DNA from: Prochlorococcus sp. AG-424-E20
GTDB taxonomy: Bacteria > Cyanobacteriota > Cyanobacteriia > PCC-6307 > Cyanobiaceae
Direction: 5' to 3'
Length of the DNA: 44,858 bases
NCBI GenBank assembly: GCA_003213355.1
Contig: QCND01000004.1
Location: 1 to 44,858 of the forward strand
This document shows positions 20,366 through 29,717 of the stretch, piece by piece; position 1 is the first letter of the stretch; the number at the start of each line of letters is the position of its first letter. Below the pieces are notes generated by a model. The model saw only the letters and a list, made by a program, of their open reading frames with translations, was not told where the DNA came from and made no database searches. Both the position numbers and the translations under genes were made by a program.

Positions 20366-22051
20366 ATGCTAAACAGTCTTCGTTTTAAAAATATAGCTCT
20401 ATTTGGCAACTTAGAGATTGACTTTGATAAGGGATTTACTGCTTTTACGGGGCAAACTGGCTCGGGAAAATCAATATTTGTTGATACGTTAAACGCTTTA
20501 TTAGCTAGTAAAAAAACTTCTCTAGATAATAGTTTGGTGGCTGAAAACTCTTCTTTTTCATCAATTGAGGGGATCTTTTCTGTACTGCAAACCACAAAAG
20601 ATTGGCTAAATAATCAAGAATTTGATGTTGATGAAGAACTAATTGTTACAAGGGAGTGGCGTTTAAAAGATAATAAATATAAATCTAGATTTAGAATTAA
20701 TGGCGTGTTAGTTAATAGAGATCAAATATCTGAATTGAGATCACTTTTGGTTGATTTTACTTTACAAGGTGATACATATATTCTAAATGATTCTTTGCAT
20801 CAATTAAGGCTATTAGATTCTTTAGGACTAAAGAAAACTAAGGAATCGCTTAGCAAAGTAAAGCAAGATTGGAATATATGGAATGACTCTAATCTTAGAC
20901 TAGAGCAAGCGAGAGTTAGAATTAATGATTCCCAAAAAGAGTTTGAGGAAATGCAATATATATACCAAGATTTAGATAAATTAGAATTAGAAGATCCAAA
21001 TGAACAAAGCAAGTTAGAAATTGATCAGAATCGTTTATCAAATCTTCTAAGATTAAAAGAAGGAGTTAAATCATTATTAACTCGTTTAAGTGAAAGCCTA
21101 GACGAGTATCCATCTATTTTAGACCATGCTGATTTTTGTATTAACGAATTAAAAAGCTTGTCTCAAATTGATTCTTCTTTAGAACCTATTTTTGAGAGTT
21201 TTTATACAATAACTAATAATCTTAATGACTTAATTTATGAAATTAATGATTACGAAAAAACATTAGATATTGATCCATCTTTTTTAAATAATTTGCAAGT
21301 AAGATTATCTACTCTTAAATTCTATCAAAAAAAATATCAAAGAAATATACCAGCTCTTATTCGATATAAAAACGAATTAATCAATTCTTTATCTCTGCAG
21401 GATAGTTCTAATAACATTAATGAGCTTTCTTCTGTTGAAAATAAAAAGAGAATTATAAGAGATAAATCCAATAAAGATTTGTCGAATAGAAGAAAAGCGA
21501 TTGCCCTGCAACTCGAGGATAAACTGATTAGGAGTTTGAAGAAGTTAGGGATTCCTAATGTTCGTTTTAAAGTGATTTTTGAACAAAGTGAACCAACAAT
21601 AAATGGGATAGACAAAGTTAATTTTATGTTTTCAGCAAACCCAGGTATTCCTTTGGGACCTCTTTCAGAAACAGCCTCGGGTGGAGAGAAATCTAGGGTT
21701 CTGCTTGCTATAAAGGCAATCTTTTCTACATATGATCAATCTAATCTGTTGATTTTTGATGAAATTGATTCAGGCGTAAGTGGATCAGTTAGCAGTTATG
21801 TAGCAAATTTGCTTTGTGAGTTGTCTAATCATCGTCAAGTGTTTTGCGTGACTCATCAACCTTTAATTGCAGCATATGCTGATAATCATTTTACTTTAAA
21901 AAAGAGTGTTATCTCTGGTTATACAAAGTCTATTGTTATTAATTTGAGGGAAAGGGCTGATAGACAGAGGGAGTTGGCTCTCTTGGCTGGTGGAGAAATC
22001 GTAGAAGCGAATGCTTATGCGGCGAGCTTGCTGGAACACAAAGCTGCATGA
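20366..22051 (+). CDS. recN: DNA repair protein RecN
   Basis: 561 aa; MLNSLRFKNIALFGNLEIDFDKGFTAFTGQTGSGKSI Walker A; LSETASGGEKSRVLLAIKAIF; LLIFDEIDSGVSG. Confidence 0.95.
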   Translation: MLNSLRFKNIALFGNLEIDFDKGFTAFTGQTGSGKSIFVDTLNALLASKKTSLDNSLVAENSSFSSIEGIFSVLQTTKDWLNNQEFDVDEELIVTREWRLKDNKYKSRFRINGVLVNRDQISELRSLLVDFTLQGDTYILNDSLHQLRLLDSLGLKKTKESLSKVKQDWNIWNDSNLRLEQARVRINDSQKEFEEMQYIYQDLDKLELEDPNEQSKLEIDQNRLSNLLRLKEGVKSLLTRLSESLDEYPSILDHADFCINELKSLSQIDSSLEPIFESFYTITNNLNDLIYEINDYEKTLDIDPSFLNNLQVRLSTLKFYQKKYQRNIPALIRYKNELINSLSLQDSSNNINELSSVENKKRIIRDKSNKDLSNRRKAIALQLEDKLIRSLKKLGIPNVRFKVIFEQSEPTINGIDKVNFMFSANPGIPLGPLSETASGGEKSRVLLAIKAIFSTYDQSNLLIFDEIDSGVSGSVSSYVANLLCELSNHRQVFCVTHQPLIAAYADNHFTLKKSVISGYTKSIVINLRERADRQRELALLAGGEIVEANAYAASLLEHKAA

Positions 22052-22095
22052 TGAGCATATTTTTTTATACAATTAACTATTAAAGTTTTTCCCTA

Positions 22096-25044
22096 ATGGG
22101 AAGTTCAAAATCTAATTCAAAAAATAAGACATTAAATATTGGTTCTTCTAGGGAAGAAGTCATAACTATTCGTGGTGCAAGACAACACAATTTAAAGAAC
22201 GTTGATTTATCCATACCAAGAAATAAATTGGTCGTTTTTACAGGTGTTAGTGGAAGTGGTAAAAGTTCTTTAGCGTTTGATACTATTTTTGCTGAAGGGC
22301 AAAGGCGATATGTTGAGAGTTTGTCTGCTTATGCCAGACAATTTTTAGGACAGGTTGATAAACCAGATGTTGATTCAATCGAAGGTTTATCTCCAGCAAT
22401 TTCTATTGATCAAAAATCAACAAGTCATAATCCTCGCTCAACAGTTGGAACGGTTACGGAAATACAAGACTATTTTCGTTTGCTTTTTGGAAGAGCGGGT
22501 GAACCTCATTGCCCTGAGTGCTCTAGGCCTATTAAGCCTCAAAGTATTGATGAGATGGTTGATCAAATTAAGACTCTTCCAGAAGGAACTCGATATCAAT
22601 TACTTGCACCAGTTGTTAGAGGAAAAAAAGGGACACATTCAAAACTATTGTCTGGCCTTGCTGCTGAAGGGTTTGCTCGCGTAAGAATTAACAAAGAAGT
22701 TAGAGAATTGGCAGATAATATTGAATTAGATAAAAATCAAGTTCATTCTATCGAGGTAGTAGTTGATAGATTGATCGCCAGAGAGGGTATCGAAGAGAGA
22801 TTAACTGATTCACTAAGTACTACTTTGAAAAGGGGAGATGGTCTGGCAATAGTCGAAGTAGTACCTAAAAAGAATGAAGAACTTCCCAAAGGTATTGATA
22901 GAGAAAGATTATTTTCTGAAAATTTCGCTTGTCCAGTTCATGGGGCGGTAATTGAAGAATTATCTCCAAGATTATTTTCATTTAATAGTCCATATGGAGC
23001 ATGTCCTGATTGCCATGGTCTTGGTCATTTGAAAAAATTTACTTGCGAGCGAGTTATACCTGATCCCTCACTACCTGTTTATGCGGCTGTTGCACCATGG
23101 AGTGATAAAGATAATTCATATTATTTCTCATTATTGTTTTCAGTTGGAGAGGCATTTGGTTTTGAGATAAAGACTCCTTGGAAAGAGTTAAAAGAAGAGC
23201 AAAAAAATATTTTGTTAAATGGTAGTAAAGAACCTATTTTAATAAAGGTTGATAGTAGATATAAACAAGATTCTGGATTTAAAAGACCTTTTGAAGGTAT
23301 TTTACCTATTTTAGAAAGACAGTTACAGGACGCAAACGGTGAAGCGGTTCGCCAAAAGTTAGAAAAATATCTTGAATTAGTCCCTTGTGCTAGCTGTCAT
23401 GGCAAAAGATTACGTCCTGAAGCTCTTGCTGTAAAACTTGGGCCTTTTTCAATAACTGATCTCACATCTTCAAGTGTTTCTACCACTCTTGAGCATGTTG
23501 AGGATTTAATGGGTCTTGACACATCTAAAAACTCAAAGAACTTACTTTCTAATAAGCAAAAAAAGATTGGGGAACTAGTTTTAAAGGAAATTCGATTACG
23601 TCTTCAATTTTTGTTGGATGTAGGACTTGATTATTTAACTCTTGATAGGCCAGCAATGACCTTGTCTGGGGGCGAAGCTCAAAGAATACGACTCGCTACG
23701 CAAATAGGTGCAGGCTTAACAGGAGTTCTTTATGTGTTAGATGAACCTAGTATTGGACTACATCAAAGAGATAATGATAGATTATTATCTACATTAAAAA
23801 AACTACGTGACCTAGGCAATACCTTGGTTGTAGTAGAACATGATGAAGATACAATAAGAGCAGCTGATCATTTAGTAGATATAGGTCCTGGTGCCGGTGT
23901 GCATGGAGGTAAAATTATTGCAGAAGGATCTTTAGATAGTTTGTTGACTGCGAAAGAATCATTAACTGGTGCTTATCTTAGCGGGCGATCTTCTATTCCT
24001 ACTCCTTCTAGTAGAAGAGACTCAGTACAAAGAAAATTGCGTTTGATTGACTGCGATAAAAATAATCTAAAAAATGTTTCAGTTGATTTTCCATTAGGTA
24101 GACTAGTTGCCGTTACAGGAGTTAGTGGAAGTGGTAAAAGTACTTTAATAAATGAATTACTTCATCCTGCCTTAAATCATTCTCTAGGGTTGAAAGTTCC
24201 TTTTCCAAAAGGATTAAAAGAACTAAAAGGTATTAAATCAATTGATAAAGTTATTATTATTGATCAATCTCCAATTGGTAGAACTCCTCGATCTAATACG
24301 GCTACTTATACAGGTGCATTTGATCCTATACGCCAACTATTCGCTACTTCTGTTGAGGCAAAAGCGAGAGGATATCAAGCAGGCCAATTCAGTTTTAATG
24401 TTAAAGGCGGCAGATGTGAAGCTTGTCGTGGCCAAGGTGTAAATGTAATTGAGATGAATTTTCTTCCTGATGTTTATGTTCAATGTGATGTATGCAAAGG
24501 AGCTCGTTTTAATCGAGAAACATTACAAGTTAAATATAAAAACTATTCTATTTCCGATGTATTAGAAATGACTGTTGAACAAGCAGTTGATGTTTTTTCT
24601 GCTATACCTCAAGCTGCAGATCGATTAAGGACGCTTTTAGATGTTGGTCTTGGATACATTAAGCTTGGTCAACCGGCTCCAACATTATCTGGAGGAGAAG
24701 CTCAAAGAGTAAAACTTGCAACTGAATTATCACGGCGAGCTACTGGTAAAACGCTTTATTTAATTGACGAACCTACAACTGGTTTAAGTTTTTATGATGT
24801 CCATAAATTAATGGATGTCATACAGAGATTGGTAGATAAAGGTAACTCAATTATTGTTATTGAGCATAATTTGGATGTTATTAGATGTTCAGATTGGATT
24901 ATTGATATGGGTCCTGAAGGAGGTAATCGAGGAGGTGAGATTATTGCTATGGGAACTCCTGAAGAAGTGGCAACAAATAAAAATAGTCATACAGGTGGTT
25001 ATTTAAAAAAAGTTTTAGAAATTCACCCTTCTAGAGAATCTTAA
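22096..25044 (+). CDS. uvrA: Excinuclease ABC subunit A
   Basis: 982 aa; two ATPase modules, GVSGSGKSSLAFDT and GVSGSGKSTLI; zinc fingers CPEC..., CEACRGQGVNVIEMNFLPDVYVQCDVCKG. Confidence 0.98.
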   Translation: MGSSKSNSKNKTLNIGSSREEVITIRGARQHNLKNVDLSIPRNKLVVFTGVSGSGKSSLAFDTIFAEGQRRYVESLSAYARQFLGQVDKPDVDSIEGLSPAISIDQKSTSHNPRSTVGTVTEIQDYFRLLFGRAGEPHCPECSRPIKPQSIDEMVDQIKTLPEGTRYQLLAPVVRGKKGTHSKLLSGLAAEGFARVRINKEVRELADNIELDKNQVHSIEVVVDRLIAREGIEERLTDSLSTTLKRGDGLAIVEVVPKKNEELPKGIDRERLFSENFACPVHGAVIEELSPRLFSFNSPYGACPDCHGLGHLKKFTCERVIPDPSLPVYAAVAPWSDKDNSYYFSLLFSVGEAFGFEIKTPWKELKEEQKNILLNGSKEPILIKVDSRYKQDSGFKRPFEGILPILERQLQDANGEAVRQKLEKYLELVPCASCHGKRLRPEALAVKLGPFSITDLTSSSVSTTLEHVEDLMGLDTSKNSKNLLSNKQKKIGELVLKEIRLRLQFLLDVGLDYLTLDRPAMTLSGGEAQRIRLATQIGAGLTGVLYVLDEPSIGLHQRDNDRLLSTLKKLRDLGNTLVVVEHDEDTIRAADHLVDIGPGAGVHGGKIIAEGSLDSLLTAKESLTGAYLSGRSSIPTPSSRRDSVQRKLRLIDCDKNNLKNVSVDFPLGRLVAVTGVSGSGKSTLINELLHPALNHSLGLKVPFPKGLKELKGIKSIDKVIIIDQSPIGRTPRSNTATYTGAFDPIRQLFATSVEAKARGYQAGQFSFNVKGGRCEACRGQGVNVIEMNFLPDVYVQCDVCKGARFNRETLQVKYKNYSISDVLEMTVEQAVDVFSAIPQAADRLRTLLDVGLGYIKLGQPAPTLSGGEAQRVKLATELSRRATGKTLYLIDEPTTGLSFYDVHKLMDVIQRLVDKGNSIIVIEHNLDVIRCSDWIIDMGPEGGNRGGEIIAMGTPEEVATNKNSHTGGYLKKVLEIHPSRES

Positions 25045-25186
25045 TTTTTGATTTTTGTACATATTTCTTAATCATTGCGATAAATTTTCCTTTTACTAAT
25101 TTTTAAAACCCTAAAAATCAAGTGATAGAGACAGTATTAAAAAAATTTATTATTATAATATTTTTTTTATCCTTTCTTTAGATTTA

Positions 25187-25246
25187 ATGACCAAAAAATC
25201 AATTATTAATTCAAAATCTCTCATTACGGGTGTTACTTGGGATTAA
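25187..25246 (+). promoter_or_regulatory. Upstream mini-ORF overlapping the sucrose-phosphate synthase start (speculative)
   Basis: ATG ACC AAA AAA TCA ATT ATT AAT TCA AAA TCT CTC ATT ACG GGT GTT ACT TGG GAT TAA = MTKKSIINSKSLITGVTWD*. Its last 10 nt overlap the TTG start at 25237 in a different frame. Confidence 0.3.
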
Positions 25247-27363
25247 GGCTTTTACATTTAAATTTGCATGGTTTAATCCGTTCACATGATCTTGAGTTGG
25301 GTAGGGATTCCGACACTGGAGGACAAACATTATACGTTTTAGAATTAGTAAAAGGACTTGCATCAAGACCAGAAGTTGAAAAAGTTGAACTAATTACCAG
25401 ATTAATTAATGATAGAAGAGTATCTTCTGATTATTCAAATCCTGTTGAAAAGATATCAAGTTGTGCGGAAATTATTCGATTACCTTTCGGTCCTAAGCGT
25501 TATGTGAGGAAGGAATTGTTATGGCCTTATTTAGATGATTTAGCTGATCAAATAGTTCAAAGATTGCAGAAAGAAGTTAAATTTCCAGATTGGATCCATG
25601 CGCATTATGCCGATGCTGGTTACGTAGGAGCATTGGTAAGTCGAAGATTAGGATTACCATTAGTTTTTACTGGCCATTCATTAGGTCGAGAAAAACTGAG
25701 AAGATTATTGGCTGCTGGAATTGATCATGATCAGATAGAGCAAACTTATTCAATTAGTAAAAGAATTGATGCAGAGGAATTAGCCCTAGCACATTCAAAT
25801 TTACTTATCACAAGCACAAAGCAGGAATCTGATGAACAGTATGCTCGTTATGGACGATTTAGTGCAAAAAACATCGAAATAATTCCACCTGGTGTCGATT
25901 TACATCGTTTTCACTCAACAGATTTTAATTCAAAGGAAGAGGAAAAAGAATTAAACAAACTTTTTAAACCTTTTCTGAGAGATTTAAATCTTCCACCGCT
26001 CTTAGCTATATCAAGAGCAGTAAGAAGAAAAAATATTCCTGCGTTAATTGAGACTTTTGGACGTTCTTCAATTTTGCAGCAAAGACATAACCTTGTTTTA
26101 ATTTTAGGTTGTCGAGAAGATTCTCGTCAGCTTGAGAAACAGCAAAGAGAAGTATTCCAGCAAGTTTTTGAATTGGTCGATAAATATAATTTATATGGAA
26201 AAGTTGCTTATCCAAAACAGCATAAAAGAGAGCAAATCCCATCAATTTATCGTTGGGCTGCAAATAGAAGCGGACTATTTGTAAACCCTGCCTTAACTGA
26301 GCCATTTGGCTTAACATTGCTTGAAGCTGCTGCGTCAGGTTTGCCTACGGTTACTACTGATGATGGAGGCCCAAGGGATATTCTTTCTCGTTGCGAAAAT
26401 GGTTTACTTATAGATGTAACTGATTTAGAAGCGTTTAGAGATGGTTTAGAGACAGCTGGTTCAAACCCTTCTTTATGGAAAACTTGGAGTAACAATGGAG
26501 TTGAGGGAGTAAGCAGGCATTTTAGTTGGGATGCTCATGTTTGTAATTACATTGCATTGATGCAGAAGCGTCTCAGATTTCTTGCACCTCGAGACTGGAC
26601 ACTTGGAAATATTAAAAAAACGACTCCCATACCTCAAAAACTAATATTTGTTGATTTAGATAATTACCTTGAGCAATCAAAATGCTTATCAAAATTTAGA
26701 GAGGAGTTAAAAAATCATTTATTGAATAGAAATATTCAAATGGGAATTTTAACTGGACGATCAATTAAAGCTGCTCGTCATAGATATGCAGAAATGCAAC
26801 TACCTAAACCTGCTGTATGGGTATGTCAAGCTGGGACTGAAATTTATTATTCTGATGAAAATCAATCAGATATTTTTTGGCAAGATTCAATATCTGTTGA
26901 TTGGAATCGTAAAGGTATAGAAAAGGTATTGTTTGATTTAAAAGATTACTTAGAGCTTCAATCACCTGACCACCAAGCTCCTTATAAGGTTAGTTATTTA
27001 TTAAAAGAACATAGTGATAGGATTTTACCTCTAGTACGAAAAAGACTTAGGCAGGCTGGAGTCGCCGCTTCTCCTCACCTAAAATGTCATTGGTATTTAG
27101 ATGTTGTTCCTTTGAGAGCATCACGATCAGAAGCTATTAGACACTTGGCATTACGATGGGGGTTATCTTTAGAGAAAGTTCTCGTAGTAGCAAGTCAACA
27201 AGGTGATGCTGAGTTAATAAGGGGATTGACCACCAGTGTTATCCCATTTGATCATGATGCGTCATTAGATGGCTTGAGATCTCAGCAAAGAGTTTTCTTT
27301 TCTGATTCTCAAGATGGTGTTTTAGATGGCTTAAAGTATTTTCGATTTTTTAAAGGTCATTAA
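25237..27363 (+). CDS. Sucrose-phosphate synthase with C-terminal SPP/HAD-like domain
   Basis: 708 aa; LLHLNLHGLIRSHDLELGRDSDTGGQTLYVLELVKGLASRPEV; glycosyltransferase group 1 motif NPALTEPFGLTLLEAAASGLPTV; C-terminal HAD-like segment IFVDLDNYLE...GILTGRS. Confidence 0.93.
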   Translation: MGLRLLHLNLHGLIRSHDLELGRDSDTGGQTLYVLELVKGLASRPEVEKVELITRLINDRRVSSDYSNPVEKISSCAEIIRLPFGPKRYVRKELLWPYLDDLADQIVQRLQKEVKFPDWIHAHYADAGYVGALVSRRLGLPLVFTGHSLGREKLRRLLAAGIDHDQIEQTYSISKRIDAEELALAHSNLLITSTKQESDEQYARYGRFSAKNIEIIPPGVDLHRFHSTDFNSKEEEKELNKLFKPFLRDLNLPPLLAISRAVRRKNIPALIETFGRSSILQQRHNLVLILGCREDSRQLEKQQREVFQQVFELVDKYNLYGKVAYPKQHKREQIPSIYRWAANRSGLFVNPALTEPFGLTLLEAAASGLPTVTTDDGGPRDILSRCENGLLIDVTDLEAFRDGLETAGSNPSLWKTWSNNGVEGVSRHFSWDAHVCNYIALMQKRLRFLAPRDWTLGNIKKTTPIPQKLIFVDLDNYLEQSKCLSKFREELKNHLLNRNIQMGILTGRSIKAARHRYAEMQLPKPAVWVCQAGTEIYYSDENQSDIFWQDSISVDWNRKGIEKVLFDLKDYLELQSPDHQAPYKVSYLLKEHSDRILPLVRKRLRQAGVAASPHLKCHWYLDVVPLRASRSEAIRHLALRWGLSLEKVLVVASQQGDAELIRGLTTSVIPFDHDASLDGLRSQQRVFFSDSQDGVLDGLKYFRFFKGH

Positions 27364-27420
27364 ATATTATTATTTGTATGGTTTGTAAGTATGTATCTTT
27401 TGAAAATAAAAAAGTAAATT

Positions 27421-27669
27421 TTATATTTCTTCTTCAAGTATCAATGTAAGTTGTTGATATGGAGGCTCTTCACTAACAAAGCCCCAATCATTAAAAATTT
27501 TTGAATCGATATGGGTGATTATTTGCTGTTTATTTTTTTTCTCTACTTTAAAACCCTCTGCTGACATTTGTCTCATAAGCCTTGCAGATTCTTCAAATCG
27601 AGCGGCCATAGAATCTAAAGTTTCACAGTCTTTAGTTAATCCTTCTTCTTTCCAGGTAAAATAGGTCAT
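27421..27669 (-). CDS. Conserved small hypothetical protein
   Basis: 82-aa ORF (MTYFTWKEEGLTKDCETLDSMAARFEESARLMRQMSAEGF...) 3' of mraY on the same strand; non-repetitive composition. Confidence 0.75.
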   Translation of the reverse strand: MTYFTWKEEGLTKDCETLDSMAARFEESARLMRQMSAEGFKVEKKNKQQIITHIDSKIFNDWGFVSEEPPYQQLTLILEEEI

Positions 27670-27673
27670 CTTT

Positions 27674-28801
27674 TCAATTTAAACTATTAGGACTTAATGA
27701 AAAAATTAGATTTATTATGACTAAGAATAAAGTCACTATCCAAAAGCTACTGACAATTAAACTCTCATTGTTCCCTTTAAGTTCAAAATGGTGATGTAAC
27801 GGAGTCATTAAAAATAATTTATGACCTTTTCCTTTTAATCGCTTAGAAATTTTAAAAAAACTTACTTGCATTATTACTGAAATAGATTCTGCGGCAAGTA
27901 TTCCACCCATAATTAAAATAGACCAAAGTTGATTTGATATTAAAGCAATGCCACCAAGGCATGCGCCTATAGCTAGTGAACCTGAATCTCCCATAAATAA
28001 TTTTGCTGGATATTTGTTTAGAAAAAGAAATCCCATACAAGCTCCGGCCATTGCTATGCAAAGAGGCGCGAGTGTAAAATCATTATTTGGATTTTCAATT
28101 AAAATCGTAATAGCTAGTCCTGTGAAAATTAATACACTACAGCCACTCAATAAACCATCTAAACCATCCGTTAGATTAGTTGAATTACTTTCAGCTAATA
28201 ATACAAATATTCCTAAAGGATAAATTAGATTTCCTATATTAACAATTTTATTAGCTATTAAAATATTTTGAGGTATAAAATTATTTGATGCACAAACAAT
28301 AATAAAAATAAGACTGATAAAAGATTGTAAAAGTATTTTTTGGTTAGAGCTCAAACCAGTATTCAATCTTTTTTTTAAGCTAAGTAAATCATCTATAAAA
28401 CCAATAAACATAAAAAATATAATAACAAAGCTTAATGTCAAAATAATATCGTAATTATCCTTATTAAAATATATAATGTTGCTTATTATTATCCCAATAG
28501 GGATAAAAAATATCCCACCCATTGTTGGAGTACCTTGCTTAATAAAATGATTTTTGGGACCTTCTTGTCTAATGATTTGTTTAATCTTAATCTTTTTTAA
28601 TTGAGGTATACCTATGAAAGTAACAATTGATGATACAAGCGTTGTGATTATAAACGGAATGGTTAAATTACTAGTTTTAAAATAAAAATCAGAAAAGACA
28701 CAAGTAATTGTTACTAATCCAAATAAAACTAATATATGATTATTAATACTATTATAAAATGATACTTTTTTGTTATCTAAAAGCTTTTTAGATTTTTCCA
28801 A
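27674..28801 (-). CDS. mraY: Phospho-N-acetylmuramoyl-pentapeptide-transferase
   Basis: 375 aa; polytopic; KQGTPTMGGIFFIP, NLTDGLDGL, FMGDSGSLAIG, TPLHHHFELKG. Confidence 0.95.
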   Translation of the reverse strand: MEKSKKLLDNKKVSFYNSINNHILVLFGLVTITCVFSDFYFKTSNLTIPFIITTLVSSIVTFIGIPQLKKIKIKQIIRQEGPKNHFIKQGTPTMGGIFFIPIGIIISNIIYFNKDNYDIILTLSFVIIFFMFIGFIDDLLSLKKRLNTGLSSNQKILLQSFISLIFIIVCASNNFIPQNILIANKIVNIGNLIYPLGIFVLLAESNSTNLTDGLDGLLSGCSVLIFTGLAITILIENPNNDFTLAPLCIAMAGACMGFLFLNKYPAKLFMGDSGSLAIGACLGGIALISNQLWSILIMGGILAAESISVIMQVSFFKISKRLKGKGHKLFLMTPLHHHFELKGNNESLIVSSFWIVTLFLVIINLIFSLSPNSLN

Positions 28802-28817
28802 AATTTAAGCTAGTAAA

Positions 28818-29114
28818 TTAATCTTCCCATTCTTCATCGGTTGGTTCTTCTTCTGCCTTGTAATCTTCTTTTTCTCCCATTAAAGCTGAGAGTTCTTCTT
28901 CTTCAATTGTACTTATTTCTTGATCATTTGAATCTTGATCAGAGACTAATCTTCCACTTGCTTCTAGCCAAGATAATAAATCAGGTTCTTCTCTTAGTGG
29001 AAGAACAGGAGCAGGTTCTTGTCTCCCATAACGAGTTAGTGCGGGGTTAATACCGTCTAAATCGGATAAATTGATTTTTTCTAGATCGCTCATATCAATA
29101 TTATGGTCGATCAA
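28818..29114 (-). CDS. DUF3134-like conserved cyanobacterial protein
   Basis: 98 aa; NPALTRYGRQEPAPVLPLREEPDLLSWLEASGRLV resembles DUF3134; acidic C-terminus. Possible alternative start MSDLEKINLSDL. Confidence 0.75.
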   Translation of the reverse strand: MIDHNIDMSDLEKINLSDLDGINPALTRYGRQEPAPVLPLREEPDLLSWLEASGRLVSDQDSNDQEISTIEEEELSALMGEKEDYKAEEEPTDEEWED

Positions 29115-29151
29115 TTAACATAATGCATTATGGATTAATTTTCTAATCTTT

Positions 29152-29364
29152 ATGCTGACTTCAAAGCTGATATTGTTGTCTTTGACTTGGTTGATAGCTC
29201 TCTTAGTAAGTATTTCTCTTCGCGCAGCAGGCATTGGTCATCCACATCCCTTTCATATAAACCATTTTTTAGTGTGGTTTATGGTTTTTGCTCCTTCTCT
29301 TCTTCTTTTAATCTATTTTTTGTTTAAGAGATCTTTTTCTTTAAACTCTTCAAGTGAATTATGA
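29152..29364 (+). CDS. Small two-TM membrane protein, hypothetical
   Basis: 70 aa with two predicted hydrophobic helices; overlaps the next small ORF by 11 nt. Confidence 0.6.
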   Translation: MLTSKLILLSLTWLIALLVSISLRAAGIGHPHPFHINHFLVWFMVFAPSLLLLIYFLFKRSFSLNSSSEL

Positions 29365-29584
29365 TTTTCAAGTGATTTTTAAGCTTTCACATCTTTATTT
29401 TCTTTTCACTACTAATAATGATATCCAAGACTTATTAATTTTTGGTCATAATATTGATGCTTGGTTAATTTATGTACTTATTTTTTTTGGGTTAACTTCT
29501 TTAGCTTTTGTTGCTGTGTGGCTTATAGGATTTTTAACTGAAAGCCGCCAGTCAGGAAATTCTATTAAACAGCCATGGGAATGA
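29354..29584 (+). CDS. Small membrane protein, hypothetical
   Basis: 76 aa; hydrophobic helix AWLIYVLIFFGLTSLAFVAVWLIGFL with polar tail. Confidence 0.55.
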   Translation: MNYDFQVIFKLSHLYFLFTTNNDIQDLLIFGHNIDAWLIYVLIFFGLTSLAFVAVWLIGFLTESRQSGNSIKQPWE

Positions 29585-29717
29585 TTTGTAAATTATTCTT
29601 CAATTTTTAGACTTTGGAAATATTTGAATCAGGATTGAGCATCTAAATCAGAAATATCGTCCAATAGTTCTCTATATTTACTAAGGAGAATTGAATTTCC
29701 TTACAGGAGAGAACCAT

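Noticed and set aside
29691-29717. TTG-initiated extension of argG given by the ORF track
   Set aside because: The ATG at 29718 has a well-spaced AGGAGA and begins the canonical [18 protein letters not shown] sequence.
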